Shown here piece after piece: positions 9,741 to 20,800 of a stretch of DNA of 45,545 nucleotides (its first letter is position 1; each line of letters opens with the position of its first letter). Location: positions 6,935 through 52,479 of the forward strand of contig JH153611.1 in the NCBI GenBank assembly GCA_000226015.1, read 5' to 3'. Origin of the DNA: Mnemiopsis leidyi (Eukaryota > Ctenophora > Tentaculata > Lobata > Bolinopsidae). The position numbers were made by a program, and so were the translations under genes. The notes under the pieces were generated by a model. That model did not search any database. It was given only the letters and a program-made list of their open reading frames with translations, and was not told where the DNA came from.

Positions 9741-11000
9741 ATGCCTGCAGATATCGAGGCTAAGCCAGTCCAGGCTCCAATCGGGTTCGGAGCCCGAGCT
9801 AAGAGATTTGAAGTTTGCGGCATTCACCCGGGAAAGAAATATCCTGGGACTTTTGTTCAAGTTTGTTATGACAAGAAGTCAATGGCTGAAGAAAATCGCC
9901 GACTGGGACCTGGTTCTTACAATATTGCTCAAGGTGGATTTACTCACGACACCGTTAAAAAAAGGTCCTCTGGTCCTGGTTGGAAAGAAGGCTATGAAGC
10001 TGAAATCCAGGCCAAAATGCCCCATCTCCTGAACAGGGAACAGTTTGAGAAACAAAAGAGACAAAAAGAAAATCTCGGGCCAGGAACTTACAATTCGAAA
10101 GACATGTGGGAGGAACTAGATTCCCGGCCTAGAAGTTTGTACGGGATCTGCTCGACTTTGGAACCCAGATTTGCTCCGACTTCTAGAGATCCTCCACGAA
10201 ACTTCGTCGTGCCTGGACCAGGTACTTATGGCAGTGGTGGGATACCCGGCAAGCTCCTGGAAGATAAAGAAAAAGAGAGAACAAGCACTGTGATCATGAG
10301 AGCCTCTGACAGTAAGCCCAGGATGCTCCCTCAAGTAGGTTGCGATCTGGGACCTGGCCAGTATGAGTACAAAAGTTTTACCACCAATCTGATTGAGAAA
10401 GTAACGAGTAAGAAGGGGCCCTACGATCTGTTTAACGTTTCTCGTTCTAAGCCGATAAACACCGGGTACTACGCGCAACCTTCCCGTATGAACCTGGGAC
10501 CTGGTCAATATCCCACAAATTCCTTCACGGACAAGTGGAACGACCCGTATTGGTACAAGAAAGGAAAGTTTGGCAAGTTGGAGCAGTATCCCGGAGTTCC
10601 AACTGAACGTGTGTATTGCAGCACCCTCTCCCAATGTCCACGTCGTTCTACCGACCCTGGTCCTGGAACCTATGATATCACCGAGATGAGCGGTGTAAAG
10701 CACATCACCAAACCTAAAGTTGGGTTCAACATGTCCTCTGAGCGTATCGACAGAAGAGCGCGGACCTTCTTTATGGGACCTGCTGGTGGAAACCCCTGTG
10801 GAGTCGGGCGCTACGACATTGAGAAGTCTCACAGCAGTCTGCAAAAAGGGTGTACGGGCCATGTGTCCTCATTCAAGTCCAGGACACAAAGATACGGAGC
10901 TACTGGGATGGCATCCAGGGATCTGATGCTGCAAGAACGGATGAGAGAAAAGGACGTGCCACTCAGCACTAAACAGTTTATACACCCGGTATCACATTGA
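9741..11000 (+). CDS. CIMAP2: SHIPPO-repeat ciliary microtubule-associated protein (CIMAP2/LEXM-like)
   Basis: Intronless ORF of 419 aa, starting ATGCCTGCAGATATC. It carries at least six GPGxY repeats (LGPGSYN, LGPGTYN, PGPGTYG, LGPGQYE, LGPGQYP, PGPGTYD) plus a degenerate GVGRYD. These are the SHIPPO/STPGR motifs of proteins that bind the lumen or doublets of axonemal microtubules. The overall order, including a PHLLNREQFEKQKRQ segment, a YGICSTLEPRF segment and GPYDLFNVSRSKPINTGYYA, resembles vertebrate LEXM/C1orf177 (CIMAP2), which is of similar length. The protein is basic and rich in Pro and Gly, with no signal peptide or membrane segment. The next gene on the same strand, 865 bp away, is the ciliary kinesin KIF9. 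The SHIPPO family is secure; the CIMAP2 paralogue is likely. Confidence 0.8.
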   Translation: MPADIEAKPVQAPIGFGARAKRFEVCGIHPGKKYPGTFVQVCYDKKSMAEENRRLGPGSYNIAQGGFTHDTVKKRSSGPGWKEGYEAEIQAKMPHLLNREQFEKQKRQKENLGPGTYNSKDMWEELDSRPRSLYGICSTLEPRFAPTSRDPPRNFVVPGPGTYGSGGIPGKLLEDKEKERTSTVIMRASDSKPRMLPQVGCDLGPGQYEYKSFTTNLIEKVTSKKGPYDLFNVSRSKPINTGYYAQPSRMNLGPGQYPTNSFTDKWNDPYWYKKGKFGKLEQYPGVPTERVYCSTLSQCPRRSTDPGPGTYDITEMSGVKHITKPKVGFNMSSERIDRRARTFFMGPAGGNPCGVGRYDIEKSHSSLQKGCTGHVSSFKSRTQRYGATGMASRDLMLQERMREKDVPLSTKQFIHPVSH

Positions 11001-11865
11001 TTGAACTCTGTTTATATTGGTTCTGGTGGTGGTTGGATACTTTTAAATCTGATCGGTCTCGTGTTGATTAGTTTTCAGAACTTTTAATTCCTTCGAATTA
11101 ATTCATAGTGTGTATGATATGTGCATGTATAACATCGATAATAGCCAGTTTAAACCAAGATTCCCAAATTGGAATTCTATACCCTTTAATACATATTTAA
11201 ATGCCCTAAATTTCAAAATTCGATCCAGATTTTCGTAGGGATTAGGATTCGTAGATTTTACTATTGTGATGTGTATATCTTTATGATGTGGTAGATAGAA
11301 TGTTATGTAGTCTTTATTTTGTGGGTTTTGTAGAATTTAGAGTTATCTGTTAACTTTCAAAGGTCATACTAGGGGGTCTTTCTTCTTCATAAGTTATTGA
11401 AAGTTCCTCTTATCGATTGTGTTGATTGTATTTAGAATAAGCTGTAAATAATGATGTAGATTTCGTTTTTATGAGCCCATTTAGTTTTGAAGTGTAATGT
11501 TTTTATGATGCAAGTAAGCACTTTGAATTCGTCGGAAAAAATATTTTATCCGCATGCACTGATTAATCCATAATCATGAGATTAACATATAGATTGGATG
11601 TAATGTAATGGATATATTTTGCTGATTGATGGCGCTTCAAAAGTTTTAAAGGATTTTACCTTCAATAGAACTTCATTCTTACTGTTTTCTAAATCAAGAT
11701 AGAAACTAAATCAAGATAGAAACTGAAGTGAGATAAAACGATTTCAATTATTTGAGAAATCATTATCTTACTTTTGGTAAATGTTGCTTATAACATAATA
11801 ATACACGTAATAATACATAATTCACATTCCATAACATAAAAAAATTAACATTGTCACGTGACAGG
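11001..11865. other. Intergenic region between CIMAP2-like and KIF9
   Basis: AT-rich 865-bp spacer with no ORF of note. A short direct repeat AAATCAAGATAGAAACT occurs twice near 11690-11725. The KIF9 ATG is immediately preceded by CACGTGACAG, which includes an E-box-like CACGTG and a possible splice acceptor, so the 5' UTR exon may lie in this region. Confidence 0.5.
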
Positions 11866-14800
11866 ATGACACACAACCGGGTGAAGGTGGTGGTGAGAGT
11901 CCGACCTACCAGCAACTTCGCTCACGATAACATTGAGATTGTAGAGGACAGTAAAGTTGTGGTTCATTCCAACAAGCATGCAGTCGGGCACATCAACAAT
12001 CAGGTAGAGATTGTTGTGAGATTTTCAAATTTGTCAGTAACATTTAGTCTGTCCTTATGATATTTTCTAGATTTACAATCATTGTAATGATTTCTTTAAT
12101 AGAATTATTTAGCGAGTGCTGAACAAGATTGTGTAGCGACTGCTAAACAAGACTTCTTAGCGGGTGTTGAACAGGATTGATTGGCGAATGTTGAACAGGA
12201 TCGTTTAGCGAGTGTCGAACAGAATTGTTTAGTGAGTGTTGAACAGGATTGTGTAGCGAGTGTTGAACAAGATTGTGTAGCGAGTGTTGAACAGGATCGT
12301 TTAGCGAGTGTTGAACAGGATTGTTTAGCGAGTGTTGAACAGGATTGTTTAGCGAGTGGTTGTAACAGGANNNNNNNNNNNNNNNNNNNNNNNNNACAGG
12401 ATCGTTTAGCGAGTGTTGAACAGGATTGTTTAGCGAGTGTTGAACAGGATTGTGTAGCGAGTGTTGAACAGGATTGTGTAGCGAGTGTTGAACAGGATTG
12501 TTTAGCGAGTGCTAAACACACGAATGTGTTTTCAATCTAATCTCATGTGCTTGTTAAGACTACTACACTGCAGTGCTCCACTCAGCTGTTCTCCTGTGAC
12601 ATCGTGTAAAATTAGAGCTACATCGCTTCCACTGCGACTAATCTCTCAATTTGCATGAGAAGCACATCAACAGTGTTAAGATAGATTTATACATTGTATG
12701 TATAATATGCTTTGTATAATGTGAACACAACGTGTACTGGGTGTATGGACTGTGTATAATATGTAATGTATTCAGTATACACTGTGTGTAACCTAAACCT
12801 ACAAATCCTTGTGTTCTAACAAATACACACTCCTGTCCAGGTATCAGACTGGAGTTTTCCCATGGACCGAGTTTTCCACAACGCCGCCCAAGACTCCGTG
12901 TACAATAACTGTGTGTCTCAGATCGTCGACAAGGCTCTGGATGGTAGGTTAATCACCTTCATTACTCGACAGTTTTATTTGTTAAGATACATTCACAACT
13001 TACCGTTCAGTTTCGGGCACAAGCATCACCATTACTCAGTAGTCAGTACAAGTTACAAGTTTGCACAAGTTCCAAAAGTTTGCACAGTAAGTTTGATCAA
13101 TATGCGTTATAAATGCGGTCGTACTATTAGAAACTACTTAGTGCTTCAGTAAATGTAATTAACTAATAAACGGTACAACTACAGGTTACAACGGCACGGT
13201 AATGGCGTACGGTCAGACGGGAGCTGGTAAAACATTTACAATAACCGGATCTACTGAGAACTTCCAGGAGCGAGGGATGATTCCACGTGCTTTGTCCCAT
13301 CTATTTCAGTCCATCAACTCCATGATAGAGAACTCTGTCACCGTCAGGTTCGCAAAATTACCCAGGTTATTGCACTCTGCTTCGCCCCGTACAGTAACTA
13401 ATGTTGTATCGCCACTCTACGCCGTTAAATAAGTGTATTTATTCCTTCCTACCCAGGGTATCATACATGGAAATCTATAACGAGGTTCTGACTGATCTTT
13501 TAGCGACTGAAGATGAGGACCCAAAAACTCTGACCATATCTGAGGTTTGACTTTAACTCTGAGTTTTGACTAGACACTGAAGGTGGTTGTACATTTACCA
13601 CGTGTTAAACAAAACACGTGGTTTTGTCAAACTAAATCGTGTCACCTACTCCAGGACGACGGTTTGACGGTTGTTAAAGGTCTAAACGTGAGGTTAGCGA
13701 ACAACGAGGAGGAAGCTCTAAATCTCTTGTTTGAAGGGGAAACAAACAGGGTGATAGCCGAGCATGCACTTAATCACGCCAGTTCTCGTTCTCACTGTGT
13801 CTTTACAGTTCACATTGAGGTGATATACCTTGCTGTTTCGTCATCTCCTTTCACGATTTGTTGTAAAATTTATTTAATTTCGTAACCACTCCATACTGTC
13901 GGGCACAATGAAATAACCCTACTTACACGATACACTTCAGAGCCGCTCGAGAACTCAATCCTCTTCAAACTACACTCTCTCTAAGTTAAACTTTGTAGAC
14001 CTGGCGGGGTCAGAGAGACTTGGTAAAACTAAGGTAATGAGTTCATCTTCCCGGATATAGTTCATATTCCCGGACAAGTTCATGTTCCCGGATATAGTTC
14101 ATCTTCCCGAATATCATTTACGGCTAATTATTTTAATAGTTTATTATTGTACTAGTTAATTATTGTACTAGTTAAGATATTTGCTTTCTTAACTGACTAT
14201 TTCAAGAACAGTGTGTTTCAGAGTGAAGGTCTAACTAAGAAGGAGGCGATGTACATAAACCAGTCTTTAACTTTTCTAGAACAGGTGAGTAAACGTAACA
14301 GTTATCTCCTGAACTGTGTCCATGAGCATCAGATTTACAGCAGCCATTACCATAAAGCTACAGTCTCCCAGCAAGGGAAATATTTTCAAACATTCCTGTA
14401 ACTCTGACAATTTAGAGCTGTCTGTAGTTACTTTCTGTTAAGTTGAGTATCTGATAACACTTCGTTGTCATAGTTACCTTCACAATTTATTCAATTACTG
14501 CAAATTAGAGCCATGAGCTTGCTGACCATGGCGACCATGCTGTTCATTTATCAGTGATTAGGCCTTCTCTGACAGTCCTAAGAAGTACTGTACCTTCAAT
14601 CATTTGTGAGTCAGGCTGACTTTCATAAATGTTGGTACAGCAGGACGTGAAGGTAGTTTGAAAATTATTATTATTTATCATTTGATTAGGGTGTGAGTGA
14701 ATTTTTAAAAATAGTGACCAAAATTTATAAAATTTTGTTATCCACTCGGAAGCCAGTGGTCAATGAGCCATGAAAACAATTATTTCTTCAACTGAAACAT

Positions 14801-17800
14801 TTTGAACTTGAAGATAAATTTCCCTTTCGAAGTACAAAATCGATCAATGTTAAATGTATGGTAACATAGCTCTCCAAAGTTTCCTAAATAAGAAGTAAAT
14901 ATCATAATAAAGACAAGTAAAATTACTAGACAAGTATTGCTTTATCAGAGTCTCTAACTGTCTACAACTATAATTCTAACACTGATCAAGAGAAATACAA
15001 CTTCCCCTCTTTGAGCCCTGGATGGGAGCCTCTGCCGGGCAACTGCATTTTGCCACACACTGCATTGTGCAGATGGGATTAGGCTCAGCGCATGTGCGAG
15101 GACACGCGCTTGCGCACGTGTTGAACACCATGTCTCCAGGACATTTCTGTGTCCCAGGACAGCTGTCAGGAGTAACACACTTTCCCCTGTTTAGAATGGG
15201 AGCGTCCGCCGGACAGTGGCATCTCCTCACACACTGTTTCGTGCAGACAGATTGTCGGTCGTTGCACGTGCGGGGACATGCACTTGCACACGTGGAAAAT
15301 ACCATGTTTTTCGGGCATGTCCTTTCGTCGTCCCTACAACTTTGCTTGCATTCTTTTGCCGCTTTCTTTTCCACCTTTTTACACTTTTTGTGATCCTTTT
15401 TAGGTAAATTGGTTTGGCCGACCGTCTCATCGCAGTTTTCTATGAAATTTCTGTCTTTAGGCGTGTATCCCCGAGCTATACAATCTCGGAGGTCCTCATT
15501 GCAATTAGTGCATGTGCACTTAGAGTTGATTTCGCTGATGATTGTTATCATCAACGTTACTGCCAACAACCTTATAAGCGCCATTTTATCTGCAAGGAAA
15601 GTTATGAATAATCTGATTTAATATACTAGACCTTGTGCTTGATCTGTACTTTATAGGGTGTAGGAGTAACATTCCAGAAAGACGGTTGTGCTAGATCTGT
15701 ACTTAATAAGTTAATAGGTTGTAGGAGTAACATTCCAGGAAGACGGTTGTCCCACCCAACAATCGACAACGGTATGCGAACAATAGATGAAAATATACAT
15801 AGAATAATAAACAATAAATGGGCAGTGAAAGTGAAAGTCAGTGAAGCAAGCTCATCAAAAAGCACATTCGAAATGCTCGCCTACTATAAATAAAGAAACT
15901 TCTGTCTCCCAGCAATAAGGCATTGTTCTTTTTAGGTATAATGATATATATGAAAGTTGTAAAGGAATTACAAGTCTAATTCTCAGTTTAACATTGCGGA
16001 TCGATTAACGATATGTAAGAATAAATACTTATAGAGAACATTAACGATTTTAAAAAACAATAATCAATTAGAAAAAAATCAGTGCGACAAAACAGCTCGA
16101 ATAAATTCCTCTGCAGACTGACAGAAAACAACACTGTTACGATAAATAAACTTACATCACATCCTTGATATACACTATACACATTACTATATAGTATACA
16201 CATTTTCATAATTCTTGATATATCACTATACTGAGATACTCTTGAGTTTAACAACCTACACAAATCTAAACAAACAAATATAAAACAACACGGCCAGGTT
16301 ATTTGAGGAAATGTAGGTTATTTGAGGAAATGCAGGTTATTCGAGGAAATACAGGTTACTTGAGGAAATGCAGATTATTTTAGGAAATGCAGGTTATTCG
16401 GAAAATTCAGGTTGTTCGAGAAGGTGCGGGTTACAGAGCCGGTTGTCCTATACTGCAGACTGTATTATCGATAATATCATTATCAGTTATCACACCACTC
16501 AGACCACGTACCTATATTATCACATCGTGTGAGCAGTTTGTATTTTATAGAAATTGGCAGGCTGGAAATCCTATACTTCCGACAAGTCATTTGAGTCTTA
16601 ATTTGATCAACATTATCTGTAAATTCGGGTATCTGTATTTTGATTTGCAAATTAATTTATGTTCATCGTAATTTATCTGATATCTAAACTCAGTAAGACT
16701 CGTGAGACATTGAAACAAGTAAAAAGAAGATCTACAATTCTGTAGAGAAGAACTTGAGTCTGGGCAGGACGTCTATCTCAATGTCCAGCATGTGACCTGG
16801 TGGCGGGAAGGAGGACGCCTCCCCCGACACGAAGATAGCGTAGTTCCCGTACACTGGACCGCTGATGTACTTGGCTCCAGTTCCGTAATCAGTACCCTGA
16901 ACTTTGGTTGGAGATCCCCGGTTTTGGATGACAGATATTTCGTGCGGCCACAAAACAGCGGATTGCGGGTCCAATGCTTTTCCAGTGAGGGGATTACAGG
17001 CGAAGTGATTGCCTAGTCCGTGAGTGTTGTCGTCATTACGGTCAACTCCGGACAGATGTCCACCAGTGAGCACCACCCTAGCTCCGTTGCCACCATACCC
17101 CCAATTGAAGGCCAGATCTCCTCCCACAGAAAATATGGGGTCATCCTGCAGGTTCTGTGCGTGTTTACTGACGTCCTCCTGAATAGGTCCTCCCTCAGTG
17201 ACGATATCCCTGCCCGGGTCCATGTCCTGGAACCTGGACAGTAGCGCGACCTTCCTTCCTCCTTGAACCGAAACACTTTGACCGCATCCACCTCCCCGGC
17301 CTGGTGTCGAACTAGTGCTATATAACGCACTGCTAACCTCCACACTTCCCGATTCAGATAATCCTTCTAGAGAGCTTCCTTGTACTCAACGGGCGATGCG
17401 TGTCTAGAATTTCGATGCGCGTCTAGAATTTCGAAATGAGTGAGAGCGCGTGATGGCCGCGACAGTAGGTTATTAACCTACAACCTTGTACGTCCCTATA
17501 AACAGATCATCGGACCAGCCGGTCGTGAAGTCCATCACGTGACCGTCCGCTGGGTTGAGGTTCATACCTAGGTACCAGGTACTGTGTTTGTACCGCTCTA
17601 CCCGCTCTAACTCTCGTGTCGTCACTCCCGTCATCAACAGCAAGGATAACAGTGTCGTCAGCATCTCTAAGAATGTGACATAAGGGGATGGAAATGGCGT
17701 CAAATATAACATTTTTGTGGTATTTTGCTGCCAACAACAATTTGGCAATCAATCATGACAGTAACGTTTTATAGTTTTCAATGGCACACATAACAAACTA

Positions 17801-20800
17801 AAATATGACCGACTGAGGAATCAACTGAACGGACATGCTATCATGACAGCACCACGTCAAGTCTCGTGACGTCACGTGATGGTGTACAATTTATCAACCT
17901 TGCCTTTAAACTTTTGTTTGCGAATTGTAAAATAGGGGTCGTGAAATTTAACACAAAGAAGCTCCAAATTTTAGCAGCGAAGAGATAATATAGCGTAAGA
18001 AATTATTCAGCGCTATCTGAAGCATTTTTGTTAAATTATAACTTCAGCAAAGCGTCCTGTCAGGTGATAATTGCAGTAGCAGACAGGAAGAGGGAACATG
18101 TCCCATTCCGACAAAGTAAACTGACACACGTTCTGAAGGACTCCATCGGCGGGAACTGCAACACCGTAATGATCGCAAATATCTGGGGAGAGTCGGCTCA
18201 GCTGGAGGAAACAGTGAGTAGTCAGAAGGATAGGTTTATATCATCACACTATTCTCACACAATACTCAGTAGGATAGGTCGAGGTTATGTTAGGACTACT
18301 AAGTTGTCAGTAGAATTAAGAATATGTTTAATATGTTTAAGTTCTCAGTCCAACTCAATTTAGTTGTTACGAGGCAGGAGTGAAGAACTGACTTCTTAGA
18401 GTTCTGCCCTCGATAAGTTACACCTTTTCTGTGCTTGTCTTGTATAATAACTTTATAACCCCTGTATTTTGTAATATATGTGCTTGTCTTGTATGATAAC
18501 TTTATAACCCTTGTATATTGTAATATATGTGCTTGTCTTGTAAAGAAACTTTATAAAACTTTAGCGTTATTACAAATATCACCAATTTGATATCACCAAT
18601 TTGATTAACTACCAACGAATGCATTCGTTACTTCTTGTAATAACGCTAAAGTTTATAAAACTTGTATTTTGTAATATATAGGTAGCTTGTAAGTTGTTAG
18701 TTTGAACAAGAAATACAGACGTAAAATTTAGAGTTAAGATATTGATAACATTTTCCGCTCTAAGCGCTAAGTTAATATAGTTAATTTTAGTACACCTATC
18801 ACACTATCACACAATCACATTATCACACTGTCACATTATCACACTATCACACCATCACATTATCACACTATCACATTATTACACTATCACACTATCTACT
18901 TTTCAGATATCTACCCTTAGATTCGGTACGAGAATGATGTGTGTGGCTAACGAGCCTCTCCAGAATGTACACTTTGATCCCGTGGTAAGTTTTTAACATA
19001 ATGTAATCGCCAGCTTTCTGTAGTAAGTTATCATCATAATGTAATCGTCAGTTTTCTGTGGTAAGTTATCATCATAATGTAATCGTCAGTTTTCTGCGGT
19101 AAGTTATCATCATAATGTAATCGTCAGTTTTCTGCAGTAAGTTATCATCATAATGTAATCGTCAGTTTTCTGTAGTAAGTTATCAACATAATTTAATCGT
19201 CAGGTTTTTGTTTAACTTCTTAAAAAAAGTTTAGAAACATCCACTCTTATTGACTGTATTTATATGAAATCTACCGTTTATTGACCGACCTAAAAACTTT
19301 TTCTATAATAATGACGTCGTTAAGTATTTATCGTTCATGGTAAAATGTAGAGGACTTAAACGGTAAACCATTATCTGACTACATCAGTATATCACATTGC
19401 TCTCTACATATTTTTACTTTTCATCGTTTAAGTACTATACGTCTATAACGCTGCAGAGCTCGTCTGACGATGATACACGATCTGTTGACTCGTCAATTGT
19501 TGAATGTTATCAGCGATTATGATGTGCGAACCTTTACCGTTACTTTAATTTTATCAATTTTTTATTTTGATTCATGTTAAACTTTGCTGATGTGTTTTCA
19601 GTAATCAGTCATCTATAGTTAAACACTAAACATTCGCAGTTAAGTAGCGTAACTAACTTTAATATTTGCTTTTATCGGGCTGAAATAAAACCCCTCAAAA
19701 GTTGTGACCGCAACATCTCAACATTTCAGCTGCTGGTAAAGGAGTACGAGCAGGAGATCAAGTCACTGAAGATGGAGCTTGCGATGCACGATACTTTAGT
19801 ATGCTCCTTAATCCTCCAATTTTAAACTCCATTGCACTCGCTGCGGTATACTGCATGACTGTGACTAATTACAAGCGCTCCTGTGCTTGTATCTTAGCAA
19901 ATATTCGGTATTTTTCGCTGGTATCAAGACCCAAAGTTGTAGAAGTTAACACGTGTTAAATGTTAATTATAAGAAACCCGCTAAACCAATAGTGATAACT
20001 CGACAGGCTAACAGAAGTAACGTTTCGTATGAAGCATACACAGAAACACAGCAGTTTGATTTACAACAACTAATCAGGAGATACATATCCGGAACTGTTA
20101 CCGAGATTGAGATTGTCAATCTTAGACAGGTATGAGAACTTTTATTTCGGCGTTTCGGGAGTAGATCTCTCAAATCTCAAGTCTTAAAAATATGTTTAAG
20201 GTTCATTTGATGTTATTTAGAGCTAGAGCTAAAGCTTATCATCGTTAGCAAGACAGGCATTCTATTTCTCTTACGAAAATGCCTATTCTCCTATTGTCAC
20301 GTTGCTAATTCTACATTCCATTTCAGGTTAAGGAAATTTTCAAGCAGTTTAAAGCAATAGTTCTCAGTCAAGAAAAAGAAATCGAAGCTAGAATGATTCA
20401 GAAATATAACATTGACTTGACTGCTGACGGCAGCAAGAGTTCAAGGGTAAGTTAATGCTTACTGGTTTGGGTAAAAGGGTCATAGAGTTTGGTGAGTGGG
20501 GCAATTTGCGCCATTGGCGCCAATGGATCCAATCTATTGGCGCCAATGGATGTTCCATTGGCGCCAATGGCGGTCTCAATCGCCATTGGTTGTTGTTCAT
20601 TGGCTCCAATCGCTACCATTGGATCCACTATAATGGCAATTCATTCGTGACAATGGCCACAGTGGCACCAATGTCGCCGTTTGCGCAATCGCCATCACTG
20701 TTGCCATTGCAAATGTACCACTACCAGCATTGTTATTTTCTGATTGGCTTTATTGTCTCCAACGATTATAAATCGCCATTGTCACCAAGGCAATTTATGG

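Noticed and set aside
10116-10862. 248-aa minus-strand ORF
   Set aside because: Antisense shadow of the SHIPPO-repeat gene, which has clear GPGxY motifs on the plus strand.
12105-12540. ORFs of 119 and 138 aa on opposite strands
   Set aside because: Same cause: a 24-bp minisatellite in KIF9 intron 1, with Ns translated as X.
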